Shown here in pieces: positions 8,979-17,749 of a DNA stretch of 64,000 nt. The DNA is from GCA-2731375 sp002731375 (GTDB lineage Bacteria; Pseudomonadota; Alphaproteobacteria; GCA-2731375), in NCBI GenBank assembly GCA_030752605.1, contig JASMDX010000029.1, positions 1 through 64,000 of the forward strand, read 5' to 3'. Position numbers and translations under genes: made by a program. Each line of letters starts with the position of its first letter. The first letter of the stretch is position 1. A model generated the notes under the pieces. The model saw only the letters and a list, made by a program, of their open reading frames with translations, was not told the DNA's origin and did not search any database.

Positions 8979-9297
8979 GTGGGGTCGCTTTATCGATTTC
9001 GTAGTATGACCGGCACCCGGTCAAAGGAATATCAGAATGGATGTCGCTTGTCGGCGCTATCGAACGATCCAGGCGCGAGGGCACGGGATCAAGACCATGG
9101 CCGCCCCATGGATGGCAGCGCAACAGACGCCGCAAGGTCAGCCAGCTGCCGTGTACCGGGCCATGCACCTGCAAGGCTTCCAGGCCATAGTGAGAGCAAG
9201 AGGGCAGATACCGGCAGCGCTCCGGGATCAGAGGCGCCAACAAGTAGCGGTAAGCCATGATCAGGCCGCGCAAAAACTGGTTGACGAGATTGCTCAT
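8971..9297 (-). CDS. yidD: YidD membrane protein insertion efficiency factor
   Basis: Short protein with the diagnostic YidD core: YRYLLAPLIPERCRYLPSCSHYGLEAL in two parts (cysteines of RYLPSC) and LRRLLRCHPWGGHGLDPVP. The chosen start keeps the amphipathic N-terminal stretch (NLVNQFLRGLI) seen in homologues and overlaps the rnpA stop by 4 bases (ATGA). At 108 residues it is longer than the usual 70-85, because about 35 residues follow the conserved DPVP. This tail has no recognisable motif and overlaps the yidC start. Confidence 0.93.
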   Translation of the reverse strand: MSNLVNQFLRGLIMAYRYLLAPLIPERCRYLPSCSHYGLEALQVHGPVHGSWLTLRRLLRCHPWGGHGLDPVPSRLDRSIAPTSDIHSDIPLTGCRSYYEIDKATPHV

Positions 9298-9695
9298 AAG
9301 GCCGCCCCCGTCTCGGCTTCTCCGGCCAGGCTTTTGGTCCGCCGTAAAGCCGTTAGCAGATCCGCCAGCAAATCGGCGTAGGACCGGCGCAGGGTCGCCT
9401 TGCGTCCAATCAGCACATAATCACGGTGAGGAGCGGCGTGCTTGGGCATGACCTCGGTAACGGCCGCGCGCAAACGCCGTTTGATGCGGTTGCGCGCCAC
9501 GGCGTTGCCGACTTTCTTACTGGCCGTGAAGCCAATACCCACGGTCGCCTCCATTCCTTTGCCGGCACCGCTGGCCTGTCCCTCGGCTACTTGCAGGACA
9601 AGTCCAGGTGCGGCGAACCGCCGGCCCGCCCTGGCAACGCGCAAAAAGTCCACGCGCCTTTTCAGGCGCACGAGCCCCAATTCATTGTACCGCAT
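9294..9695 (-). CDS. rnpA: Ribonuclease P protein component
   Basis: Protein subunit of RNase P, which trims the 5' ends of tRNAs. The N terminus (LVRLKRRVDFLRVARAGRR) and the basic RNR-type signature (VGNAVARNRIKRRLRAAV) are clear. An open frame runs 80 codons upstream across rpmH, but the ATG before RYNELG gives 133 residues, the normal size, and leaves 74 bases after the rpmH stop. Confidence 0.95.
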   Translation of the reverse strand: MRYNELGLVRLKRRVDFLRVARAGRRFAAPGLVLQVAEGQASGAGKGMEATVGIGFTASKKVGNAVARNRIKRRLRAAVTEVMPKHAAPHRDYVLIGRKATLRRSYADLLADLLTALRRTKSLAGEAETGAAL

Positions 9696-9769
9696 TTCGC
9701 CGTGCCCCAATTCGTCACGCGCAGTTCCACCATGCCCAGAATTCCACGGGAAATCGGGCCGGTATAATC

Positions 9770-9904
9770 CTATGCCGAAAGTTGCTTGCGGCCCCTTGAC
9801 CGGCGTTTTGCCAGAAGACGGCGGCCACCAACGGTCGACATGCGATGACGAAAACCATGCCGACGCTTGCGAACTAGTCTGCTGGGTTGGAAGGTACGTT
9901 TCAC
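9770..9904 (-). CDS. rpmH: 50S ribosomal protein L34 (GTG start)
   Basis: A 44-codon gene with a GTG start, easily missed by ATG-based finders. The translation begins (M)KRTFQPSRLVRKRRHGF and ends RSRGRKQLSA, the complete L34 consensus (GFRHRMSTVGGRRLLAKRR in the middle). A GGAGG ribosome-binding site lies 7 bases upstream of GTG (9912-9916). It is the first gene of the rpmH-rnpA-yidD-yidC-engB-argB operon and is preceded by a strong sigma70-like promoter. Confidence 0.97.
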   Translation of the reverse strand: MKRTFQPSRLVRKRRHGFRHRMSTVGGRRLLAKRRSRGRKQLSA

Positions 9905-9958
9905 CCCTCAACCTCCATTCAATTATTCGGCCCATCAGGGGCCTAAAACAAGACGCGC

Positions 9959-9987
9959 TGTATACGGTTTCAATGACCAGAAGTCAA
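9959..9987 (-). promoter_or_regulatory. Sigma70-type promoter of the rpmH operon
   Basis: On the minus strand, -35 TTGACT and -10 TATACA are separated by exactly 17 bases. The predicted transcript would have a leader of about 45-50 bases before the rpmH GTG. Near-consensus boxes fit a highly expressed ribosomal protein gene. Confidence 0.7.
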
Positions 9988-10186
9988 CGCCGCCGGGATG
10001 TCTTAAGCCGCTGTTTTATCATGCCGTGATCAAGATGACAGGCGGGATGGACACCGTACGCGGTAACATGTCACGCCAATGTCATCACAATTTGCTCATA
10101 ACCCCTGCATTTAACTCTATTGCAGCCGTAGTTCAGAGTATGCTTTGCGCTATTATCAAGCCGAAGACATTTTGTGGGGTAGTGCC

Positions 10187-10987
10187 ATGAGGGGCAAGGG
10201 CCGGGCGGACATAGACGGCGATACCGCCGATGTATCGCCACCGTTATTGTCGTTGCGCCGGTTGTGGCCCCTGTTGGTGCTGGCAGCGGGCCTGATCGGC
10301 TTTTGGGCCCTGGATGGCGACCGCTATCTGAGCCAGGACAGTTTGCGCCTGTACCGCACCGATCTGGCGGAATACGTGACCCATCACACGGTTTTCATGG
10401 CCCTATGTTTTCTTGTTGCCTATACGGTGATGGTGGCGTTCTCACTGCCGGGTGGAATGATGCTGACCATCACGGGCGGCTTTCTTTTCGGCTCCATCAT
10501 GGGGGCGGCCCTGGTGGTTATCGGCGCCACCATTGGCGCCACCATCATTTTTCTGATCGCCAAGACAGCCCTGGGTGACCCATTGCGGGCCAGGGCCGGG
10601 CGGGCACTGCTGAAAATGGAGGCAGGATTTCAGGAAAACGCCTTCAACTATTTGCTGGTCTTACGTTTGATTCCGTTGTTTCCGTTTTTTCTGGTCAATC
10701 TAGTGCCGGCCTTCCTTGGCATGAAACTGCGCGACTATATCCTGGCGACCTTCATCGGCATCATTCCCGCCACCTTCGTCTTCGCGCAAGTCGGCACCGG
10801 CCTGGACAGCCTGTTGGAGAGCAGAGATGAACTGAGCATTAGGTCGATCATGACGAACGATATACTGGCCGCCATGATCGGATTGGCGCTATTGACGGCC
10901 TTGCCGCTGCTTTACAAATTTTATCAGGCCCGCAAGCGCGATGGCGGTGGTGGAGGTGGGCGACATGAACACCAGAATAGCGGTTGA
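10187..10987 (+). CDS. TVP38/TMEM64 family membrane protein
   Basis: Polytopic membrane protein of the TVP38/DedA-like (SNARE-associated) family. It has hydrophobic segments at LWPLLVLAAGLIGFWAL, MALCFLVAYTVMVAFSLPGG, GAALVVIGATIGATIIFLIA, VLRLIPLFPFFLVNLVPAFLG and a last helix near the C terminus. The family signature is the R-x-IP-x-FP-type loop (LRLIPLFPFF) and the GAxxGAT motif. The function of bacterial members is unsettled; proton-coupled transport or lipid scrambling has been proposed. The ATG at 10187 (MRGKGRAD) was preferred over one 14 codons earlier because it gives a short cytosolic N terminus. The 3' end overlaps the next gene. Confidence 0.85.
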   Translation: MRGKGRADIDGDTADVSPPLLSLRRLWPLLVLAAGLIGFWALDGDRYLSQDSLRLYRTDLAEYVTHHTVFMALCFLVAYTVMVAFSLPGGMMLTITGGFLFGSIMGAALVVIGATIGATIIFLIAKTALGDPLRARAGRALLKMEAGFQENAFNYLLVLRLIPLFPFFLVNLVPAFLGMKLRDYILATFIGIIPATFVFAQVGTGLDSLLESRDELSIRSIMTNDILAAMIGLALLTALPLLYKFYQARKRDGGGGGGRHEHQNSG

Positions 10988-12383
10988 TATCTGTGTCATC
11001 GGCGCCGGTTCCGGCGGGCTCAGCGTCGCCGCCGGGGCCAGTCAGCTCGGCGCCTCCGTCGCTCTGGTGGAGCGGCATTTGATGGGCGGCGATTGCCTGA
11101 ATTTTGGCTGCGTGCCCTCCAAGGCCTTGCTGGCGGCGGGCAAGTCAGCGCAAAACATCGCGGATGCGGGGCGCTTTGGCATAACCAGTGCCGCGCCGGG
11201 CATCGACCAAAAGGCCGTGCGCCAGCACGTGCGTGATGTCATCGCGGCAATAGCGCCGCATGATTCCATCGAACGCTTCCGCGCCCTGGGTGTCAATGTA
11301 ATCCAAGGCGCGGCGCACTTCACCGGCCCGCGGGAAATCGAGGCCGCTGGCCGGACTATCAAGGCCCGGCGCTTTGTCATCGCCACCGGCTCCTCGCCCG
11401 TGGTGCCGACGATCGCCGGTTTAGAGGACGTGCCGTATCTGACCAACGAGACCCTGTTTGAATACGACCAACCCATGGCGCACCTGATCGTTATTGGCGG
11501 CGGACCGATTGGGGTTGAGATGTCGCAAGCCCATCGGCGCCTGGGCGTGGCGGTCACCTTGATCGAGAAAACCCAGCTGCTGTCCAAGGATGACCCCGAA
11601 TTGACCCAGGTGGTGCATGATCGACTGCTCGAAGAAGGCGTGGGGGTGCTGACAGGCATTGGCGTGGAAGGCGTTGCCGCGGCCGACGCCGGCGTAACGG
11701 TGCAATTGGACAATGGCAACAGCGTGGCGGGCAGCCATCTCCTCGTCGCCGCCGGGCGCAAGGCCAATGTGGAGGGACTGAACCTGGAAGCCGCCGGCGT
11801 CAATTATAGCCCCCGAGGCATCACGATGGATGCCCGTCTGCGCACCACGAACAAGAAAATCTTTGCCATCGGCGATGTCGCCGGCGGCTTGCAATTCACC
11901 CATGTGGCTGGCCACCACGCGGGTATCGTAATCCGTAATGCCCTGTTTCGCCTGCCTGCCAAGGCCAAGCCGCCGGCCTTTGTGCCTTGGGTGACATATA
12001 CCGATCCGGAACTGGCCCACGTCGGCCTAAGCGAGGAAGATGCCAGGGCGAAGGCGGGCAAGATCAATATTCTGCGTTTTCCCTTCGCCGAGAACGATCG
12101 CGCCCAGGGGGAGCGCGACACCGACGGCCTGATCAAGATCATCACCGCGAAGAACGGCAAGATTCTAGGTGTTTCCATGGTCGGACCACACGCCGGCGAT
12201 CTGATCCAGGCTTGGGTTTTGGCGCTGGAAAAAAAGCTGAAGATCGGCGCCATGGCCGACATGATCTGGCCCTATCCCACCTTTGGCGAAGTCGGCCACC
12301 GCGCCGCCGGCAGTTATTTCATGCCCAAGCTGTTCACCGGCCGCACCAAGGGGATCGTGAAGTTTCTGGCTAAGTTTGGCTAG
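10965..12383 (+). CDS. MerA/Lpd-like pyridine nucleotide-disulfide oxidoreductase
   Basis: Flavoprotein disulfide reductase. It has FAD-binding GAGSGGLSVA (13-22), the redox disulfide CLNFGCVPSK (Cys44, Cys49), a second Rossmann motif GGGPIGVEMSQ for NAD(P)H, ATGSSP, and FAD-contacting AIGDVAG. The C-terminal dimerisation domain ends with the active-site region WPYPTFGE, which lacks the exact HxHPT(x)xE sequence of dihydrolipoamide dehydrogenase and lacks the CysCys pair of mercuric reductase. It is therefore neither a standard Lpd nor MerA. Its start overlaps the TVP38 gene by 23 bases, and TVP38 plus a MerA-like enzyme is a recurrent bacterial pairing. Substrate unknown. Confidence 0.85.
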   Translation: MNTRIAVDICVIGAGSGGLSVAAGASQLGASVALVERHLMGGDCLNFGCVPSKALLAAGKSAQNIADAGRFGITSAAPGIDQKAVRQHVRDVIAAIAPHDSIERFRALGVNVIQGAAHFTGPREIEAAGRTIKARRFVIATGSSPVVPTIAGLEDVPYLTNETLFEYDQPMAHLIVIGGGPIGVEMSQAHRRLGVAVTLIEKTQLLSKDDPELTQVVHDRLLEEGVGVLTGIGVEGVAAADAGVTVQLDNGNSVAGSHLLVAAGRKANVEGLNLEAAGVNYSPRGITMDARLRTTNKKIFAIGDVAGGLQFTHVAGHHAGIVIRNALFRLPAKAKPPAFVPWVTYTDPELAHVGLSEEDARAKAGKINILRFPFAENDRAQGERDTDGLIKIITAKNGKILGVSMVGPHAGDLIQAWVLALEKKLKIGAMADMIWPYPTFGEVGHRAAGSYFMPKLFTGRTKGIVKFLAKFG

Positions 12384-12389
12384 AAATCA

Positions 12390-13334
12390 TCAGGCGCTGG
12401 CGGCGTCCAGTCTGGCGATATCGCCGATGTCGAGCGCCACATCAACGGATTTCAACAATTCGTCCAATTGCGCCAAATTCGTGGCGGAGGCGATGGGTGC
12501 GCACACACTAGGTCGCGCCATCAACCACGCTATAGCCACCTGTCCCGGTTTGGCGCCATGTTTATCCGCTATCTCGTCCAGCGCCGCGATGACGCCAAGG
12601 CCTTGGTCATTAAGGTATTTTTCGACCCGGGAACCACGTGTCCGCCCTGCCATATCGGCTTTGGTACGATATTTTCCGGTCAGAAATCCGCTGGCCAGCG
12701 AATAGTACCCGATAACACTGACATTTTCCGCCAGGCACAAATCCTCCAGCGCGCCTTCAAGGCTGCCGCGTTCAACAAGGCTGTACATGGGTTGCAGGCT
12801 TTGATAGCGCGGCAAGCCTTTTTGGCTCAGATCCAACGCCTCTCCAAGGCGCTCTGCGTTAAAGTTGGAAGCGCCAATTTCGCGCACCTTGCCCTGCTCT
12901 ATCAGCCGCGCATAGGCTTCCAGGGTCGCCTCCACCGGCGTGTCCGGATCATCCTTGTGGCATTGATATAGATCGATGTAATCAGTCTTCAGCCGCCTCA
13001 GGGACGCCTCTACCGCCTCCACCATGTATTTGGGCGACAGACCAACCTTGTCCGGACCCATTTCCATGCCGAATTTCGTCGCGATAACGACCTTGTCGCG
13101 GCCGCCCCGGCTGGCTAGCCAATTGCCGATGATGGTCTCGGATTCGCCGCCGTTATTGCCTTCGTTCCAGCGCGAATACACATCCGCCGTATCGATGAAA
13201 TCGAATCCCGCCCCCACGAAGGCGTCGAGAATTCTGAACGACATTGCCTCATCGGTGGTCCACCCAAAGACATTGCCGCCAAATGCGATCGGCGCGACAT
13301 TCAGCGAAGACGCCCCTAGTTGCCGTTTTTCCAT
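12390..13334 (-). CDS. Aldo/keto reductase
   Basis: NADPH-dependent (alpha/beta)8-barrel oxidoreductase of 314 residues. The catalytic tetrad is readable: Asp in DFIDTADVYS, Tyr in the same stretch, Lys in VIATKFGM and His in YQCHKDD. The cofactor-binding C-terminal part has YYSLASGFLTGKY and the final PIASATNLAQLDEL motif. It resembles the Tas/YajO-like and Gpr-type groups; substrate cannot be assigned. The start at MEKRQLG was chosen because it begins the conserved beta hairpin. An upstream ATG would add 18 poorly conserved residues. Confidence 0.88.
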   Translation of the reverse strand: MEKRQLGASSLNVAPIAFGGNVFGWTTDEAMSFRILDAFVGAGFDFIDTADVYSRWNEGNNGGESETIIGNWLASRGGRDKVVIATKFGMEMGPDKVGLSPKYMVEAVEASLRRLKTDYIDLYQCHKDDPDTPVEATLEAYARLIEQGKVREIGASNFNAERLGEALDLSQKGLPRYQSLQPMYSLVERGSLEGALEDLCLAENVSVIGYYSLASGFLTGKYRTKADMAGRTRGSRVEKYLNDQGLGVIAALDEIADKHGAKPGQVAIAWLMARPSVCAPIASATNLAQLDELLKSVDVALDIGDIARLDAASA

Positions 13335-13466
13335 GGTGTATGGGTCTCCCAGAATAGTGCGAGCATCACGCGGTATGAGTTTCCGCACCGCAGACTAAAC
13401 ATGGATAACCGTGACCGCAATCCAATTTCCCTGACAGCGTTGCCCCGATCATATTCGGTTTCACCA

Positions 13467-13700
13467 CTAGTTTCTGTGCTCTACCAGCCATTTCGAGGCA
13501 GCTTTCCGCGCCGCTGAAATCTGGGCTTTCGTTAATTGCTGCGACACTTCGTGTCCTGCCTTGATGGCCTCTGCCTGCTTTCCTGTAGCGGCAGTATCGT
13601 ACCACATGAAGGTTTTCAAATCATTCTTGGGGACGCCCAATCCAAGTTCATGGATCAGACTAACTTGAAATTGTGCTCCTGCAAGCCCCCTTCTCCTCGA
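13467..13700 (-). pseudogene. 3' fragment of a Sel1-repeat protein
   Basis: The frame encodes one Sel1-like repeat (GAQFQVSLIHELGLGVPKND, MWYDTAATGKQAEA) and the family's C-terminal helix (QLTKAQISAARKAASKWL). Upstream of roughly 13700 the similarity stops abruptly and the DNA instead encodes the N terminus of a transposase in another frame. The Sel1 gene has therefore lost its start, signal peptide and earlier repeats. No ribosome-binding site or credible start remains. Confidence 0.75.
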
Positions 13701-13797
13701 CCGTCGAGCGCACAACACGGCCAAGGTGATCTTGGATGCGGTCATCATCAATCTGAATTACATTGCTCAATTCCGTCGTCTTGCTATCATCGTCCAT
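13660..13797 (-). mobile_element. 5' remnant of an IS256-family transposase
   Basis: A 45-codon ORF starts at an ATG with a good AGAGAGGA ribosome-binding site. Its first 35 residues (MDDDSKTTELSNVIQIDDDR, then IQDHLGRVVRSTVEE) match the N terminus of IS256/Mutator-type transposases, in which the sequence continues with TLNALLEAEA. Here homology ends after VEE near 13690, and the remaining ten codons are read from Sel1-fragment DNA. This is a truncated element; no catalytic DDE region or terminal repeats could be identified. Confidence 0.7.
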
Positions 13798-14095
13798 AGT
13801 GGTTCCTCTCTTCTTGTCAGGGGTTGATTCTCAGCAAACCAATCCTAACCAGAGTCGGAACTACTGCCTCAAATAATCTGCGCAACTTTCTTTACGGAAT
13901 CCTATGCGCCACGGCTCTGGCGCTCCGTTCTTGGAAGCGGACTATATTGCCAAAATTATTCAGCATCCTGTGCTTCCAGCAACTTAGACGCATCATGTCT
14001 TAAATCATTAATGTCATCTTATTGCGACGCGTTGGATCGTAATGTTGAATTCACGAATTAGGGTCTGGGCTAGACTGTAACAGTCAAGAAGCGCC

Positions 14096-15478
14096 CTAAA
14101 AGTCGCTTGGAGGCATCATGCCGCAGGGGGCCAGCGCAGCCGCCACGGCGGCTTTTAGACGGGCCAGGCCGGCCTCGTCCGAGGCTTCGCAGCGGACCAC
14201 TAATGCCGGCTGGGTGTTGGAGGCGCGCAGCAGCCACCAACCGTCAGGCGTCGAGACGCGGGCGCCGTCAATGTCGGAGAAATCGGCGCCCCGGGCCCGC
14301 AGGGCGGCGACGACTTCATCAACCACCTGGAATTTGCGCGTGTCATCGCAATCAAAGCGAACCTCGGGCGTATTGACCATATGCGGCAGACTGTCGCGCA
14401 ATTCGGCGACGCTTTGTCCGGAGCGGGCCACGGTATCAAGGAACCGCACCGCCACATAGAGCGCGTCATCGAAGCCGTAGTATTTATCGGCAAAGAAAAT
14501 ATGCCCACTCATCTCACCGGCGAGTGGCGAGCCGGTCCCCGCCATCTTGCTTTTGATCAGGGAATGCCCTGTCTTGTACATCAACGGCTGGCCGCCCAGG
14601 CGGGCAACCTCGTCGAACAGGATCTGGCTGGCCTTGACATCGGCGATAATCGTGCTGCCGGGGCTTTCCGCGAGAACATCGCGCGAGAGCAAGGCCAATA
14701 GCTGATCACCCCACAAAATCCGCGCCTGGCCGTCAATGACCCCGATACGGTCGCCGTCACCATCGAAGCCGATGCCCAGGTCCAGCTTGTCTGCTGTTAC
14801 CGCCTGTTGCAATTGCACCAGATTCTCGGCCACCGTCGGGTCCGGATGATGGGACGGAAAAGTGCCGTCGACGACCTCGTTCAAGGGCATATGCTTGCCG
14901 GGCAGGCGAGCGATCAAATCGGGCAGAATGTCACCGGCCACGCCATTGCCGCAATCCCAGGCGACGGCAAGCGGAACATCCGTGGTATAGGCGGCCACCA
15001 GTTCGTCCAGATAGGCCGGGCGCACATCGTGATCCTCCGCAGCGCCGGCGCCGTCCGGCCAATTGCCGGCTTCGGCCAGGCGGCCCAATTCCTGGATCTG
15101 ATCGCCAAAAAATGCCTTGCCGCCAAGCATCATCTTGAAGCCGTTGTAATCGGAAGGATTATGCGAGCCGGTGATCATAACACCCGCATCGGCGGCAAGA
15201 TGATAGACCGAGAAATACAGCATGGGCGTGGGGCCGCGGCCAACGCGCAAGGCGTCGATGCCAGCGGCGTTCAGGCCAAGAACCACATTTTCCGCCATTT
15301 CCACCGATGTCAGCCGGCCATCGTAGCCGACCGCGACGCGTCTGCCCCCCTGGCGGGCCACGACGGACCCGAAGGAACGGCCAACCGCATAGGCATCCGC
15401 CGCCGACAGGGTATCGCCGACGATGCCGCGCACGTCATATTCGCGCAGGACCGAGGCGTGAAAGCTGTGATTTCGCAT
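14096..15478 (-). CDS. manB: Phosphomannomutase/phosphoglucomutase
   Basis: Alpha-D-phosphohexomutase of the ManB/AlgC type (460 residues, four domains). The phosphoserine loop is TGSHNPSDYNG with Ser105, the Mg-binding loop is DGDGDR (239-244), the sugar-binding loop GEMSGHIFF is present, and a C-terminal phosphate-binding RASNTQPALVVR loop follows. It converts mannose-6-P/mannose-1-P and/or glucose-6-P/glucose-1-P. It heads a same-strand block with UDP-glucose dehydrogenase and GalU, so glucose-1-P for UDP-glucose is the likely local product. The gene symbol is by analogy. Confidence 0.9.
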   Translation of the reverse strand: MRNHSFHASVLREYDVRGIVGDTLSAADAYAVGRSFGSVVARQGGRRVAVGYDGRLTSVEMAENVVLGLNAAGIDALRVGRGPTPMLYFSVYHLAADAGVMITGSHNPSDYNGFKMMLGGKAFFGDQIQELGRLAEAGNWPDGAGAAEDHDVRPAYLDELVAAYTTDVPLAVAWDCGNGVAGDILPDLIARLPGKHMPLNEVVDGTFPSHHPDPTVAENLVQLQQAVTADKLDLGIGFDGDGDRIGVIDGQARILWGDQLLALLSRDVLAESPGSTIIADVKASQILFDEVARLGGQPLMYKTGHSLIKSKMAGTGSPLAGEMSGHIFFADKYYGFDDALYVAVRFLDTVARSGQSVAELRDSLPHMVNTPEVRFDCDDTRKFQVVDEVVAALRARGADFSDIDGARVSTPDGWWLLRASNTQPALVVRCEASDEAGLARLKAAVAAALAPCGMMPPSDF

Positions 15479-15512
15479 GCTCTACCTAACTGTGGATTCT
15501 TAGGTTTGGATT

Positions 15513-16829
15513 TCAGGCCTGGACCGCCGGGCGACCGATGGAAAAATAGCTAAAGCCGTGCTTCCGCATATTCGCCGGGTCGTAAATATTGCGCATGTCA
15601 ACCATGACCGGCGCCTTCATTAACTCCTTCACACGCGGTATGTCCAAAGCCCGATAGGCGTTCCATTCAGTGATAATCGCCAGGGCATCGGCATCGACCA
15701 GGGCGTCATAGGCGTCATCACAGAATTCTACGCCGTCCAACATACCGCGCGCCTCGTCCATACCTTCGGGGTCATGGGCGCGGACCCGCGCGCCCGCCGC
15801 GAGCAGGGCGGGGATAATGTCCAGGCTGGGGGAATCGCGCATATCGTCCGTATTCGGCTTGAAGGTCAGACCCAAAACGGCAACGGTCCTGCCCACCAAC
15901 GAGCCGCCGCAGGCATCGATGATCTTTTGCGCCATGTCCCGCTTGCGTTGATCATTGACCTCCACGGTGGCCTTGACGATTTTCATGGGCAGATCAAGCC
16001 CCTCCGCCGTCCGCAGCAACGCCACGGTATCCTTGGGAAAGCAAGAGCCGCCATAACCGGGGCCCGCGTGCAGGTACTTGCTACCAATACGACCATCCAG
16101 GCCGATGCCACGGGCCACATCCTGAACGTTGGCGCCCACCTGTTCGCACAGATTGGCGATCTCGTTGATGAAGGTAATTTTAGTAGCCAGAAAAGCATTC
16201 GCGGCATACTTGATCAGTTCCGCCGTCTGCCGGGCGGTGAACATCACCGGTGTCTCGTTCAGAAAAAGGGAGCGGTAAAGCTCGCGCATGACCTCGCGAG
16301 CGCGCTCGCTTTCGGTGCCGACCACGACACGGTCGGGCCGCATGAAATCAGCGATCGCCGCCCCCTCTCGCAGAAACTCAGGATTCGAGGCAACGTCGAA
16401 TTCCGCATCCGGCCTGGTTTCGCCGACAATCCGGGCCACTTCCGCGCCGGTGCCCACGGGCACGGTGGATTTGGTAACGATCACCGTATAACCATCAAGC
16501 GCCGCCGCCACTTCCGCCGCCGCCGCATGGACATAGGACAGATCGGCATGGCCATCGCCCCGGCGCGATGGTGTACCCACAGCGATGAAAACCGCATCCG
16601 CCTCGGCCACCGGCTGTTTCAAATCGGTGGTGAATGACAGGCGTCCGGCGGCGACATTGCTTGCCACCAGTTCATCCAGGCCCGGTTCAAAAATTGGAAT
16701 CCGGCCCGCCAACAAGGCTCCGATCTTGCCAGCATCCTTGTCGACACAGGTTACATTATGGCCAAATTCCGAAAAACAGGCCCCTGATACCAGTCCAACA
16801 TAACCGGTGCCAATCATCGTCACGTGCAT
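15513..16829 (-). CDS. ugd: UDP-glucose 6-dehydrogenase
   Basis: NAD-dependent oxidation of UDP-glucose to UDP-glucuronate. The N-terminal Rossmann motif GTGYVGLVSGACF begins at residue 7. The catalytic Cys263 lies in the signature GYGGSCFPKD, and the catalytic Lys and Asn lie in the AELIKYAANAFLATKITF helix. The C-terminal domain has the LGLTFKPNTDDMRDSPS motif. Length 438 is standard. With GalU and phosphohexomutase on the same strand it supplies UDP-glucuronate for exopolysaccharide or capsule; no glycosyltransferases are in view. Confidence 0.95.
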   Translation of the reverse strand: MHVTMIGTGYVGLVSGACFSEFGHNVTCVDKDAGKIGALLAGRIPIFEPGLDELVASNVAAGRLSFTTDLKQPVAEADAVFIAVGTPSRRGDGHADLSYVHAAAAEVAAALDGYTVIVTKSTVPVGTGAEVARIVGETRPDAEFDVASNPEFLREGAAIADFMRPDRVVVGTESERAREVMRELYRSLFLNETPVMFTARQTAELIKYAANAFLATKITFINEIANLCEQVGANVQDVARGIGLDGRIGSKYLHAGPGYGGSCFPKDTVALLRTAEGLDLPMKIVKATVEVNDQRKRDMAQKIIDACGGSLVGRTVAVLGLTFKPNTDDMRDSPSLDIIPALLAAGARVRAHDPEGMDEARGMLDGVEFCDDAYDALVDADALAIITEWNAYRALDIPRVKELMKAPVMVDMRNIYDPANMRKHGFSYFSIGRPAVQA

Positions 16830-16885
16830 ACTGCGCTCCGCCTCAAATTCTCATGCCGCTCGCGGGTGCGCGAGCTTAGGCATCT

Positions 16886-17749
16886 TTAGCTTATATCCGA
16901 TAAATATTTTCCAAGACCTTCCCGCAGGTCATCACGGTCCAGACCAAAGGCGACGGTCGCCTTCAAGAATCCCAGCTTGTCGCCACAGTCGAAGCGCGTG
17001 CCTTCAAAGCGCAGGCCGTGAAACGGTTGCGCACCGATCAACTGGGCCATGGCATCGGTCAACTGGATTTCCCCACCGGCACCTTTTTCCTTGCGTCCCA
17101 GATATTCAAACACTTCCGGCATCAGAATATAGCGTCCGATCACGGACAAGGTGGATGGTGCCTCCACCGGGTCGGGTTTTTCCACCAGCCCGCGAACTTC
17201 CGCCAGGTGGCCGTCGTCGCTGCCTACATCCAGGATACCATAGCGCGCCGTATGTTCGCGCGGCACATCCATCACCGCCACCATGTTGCCGCCGATTTCA
17301 GCGGCGGCATCCGACATTTGTTTCAGACAGGGCGTTTTGCTTTGGATCAAGTCATCCGCCAGCAGAACGGCGAATGGCTCGTTGCCCACCAGATTGCGGG
17401 CACACCAGACCGCGTGGCCCAAGCCGAGGGGTTCCTGTTGCCGGGTATAGGCGACCTGTCCGGCGGCGGGAATGGCGGCCCGCAACGCCGCCAATTCCTC
17501 CGTCTTATCGCGTGCCGACAAAAGGTCCTCCAACTCATAGGAATGATCGAAATGATCCTCGATCGCCGCCTTGCCCCGGCCGGTGACAAAAATAAACTCT
17601 TCCACCCCCGCCGCCGCGGCCTCTTCCACCGCATATTGGATCAAAGGTTTGTCGACGATGGGCAGCATTTCCTTCGGCAACGCCTTGGTCGCCGGTAGGA
17701 ACCGCGTGCCCAAACCGCCCACTGGAAAAACCGCTTTGCGTACCCGCAT
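16886..17749 (-). CDS. galU: UTP--glucose-1-phosphate uridylyltransferase
   Basis: Makes UDP-glucose from UTP and glucose-1-P. The nucleotidyltransferase signature GGLGTRFLPATKALPKEMLP (starting near residue 8) is complete, followed by VDKPLIQYAVEEA, DDLI (metal Asp) and the LVEKPDP and EIQLTDA motifs of the GalU group. Length 287 is normal. It lies just upstream of ugd, whose substrate it produces. Confidence 0.95.
   Translation of the reverse strand: MRVRKAVFPVGGLGTRFLPATKALPKEMLPIVDKPLIQYAVEEAAAAGVEEFIFVTGRGKAAIEDHFDHSYELEDLLSARDKTEELAALRAAIPAAGQVAYTRQQEPLGLGHAVWCARNLVGNEPFAVLLADDLIQSKTPCLKQMSDAAAEIGGNMVAVMDVPREHTARYGILDVGSDDGHLAEVRGLVEKPDPVEAPSTLSVIGRYILMPEVFEYLGRKEKGAGGEIQLTDAMAQLIGAQPFHGLRFEGTRFDCGDKLGFLKATVAFGLDRDDLREGLGKYLSDIS

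Noticed and set aside
9294..9904. Replication origin near rpmH
   Set aside because: rpmH neighbours dnaA/oriC in many bacteria, but no dnaA, DnaA-box cluster or AT-rich unwinding region was seen here.
10965..12383. Mercuric reductase of a mer operon
   Set aside because: No HMA domain, no C-terminal vicinal cysteines, no merR/merT nearby.
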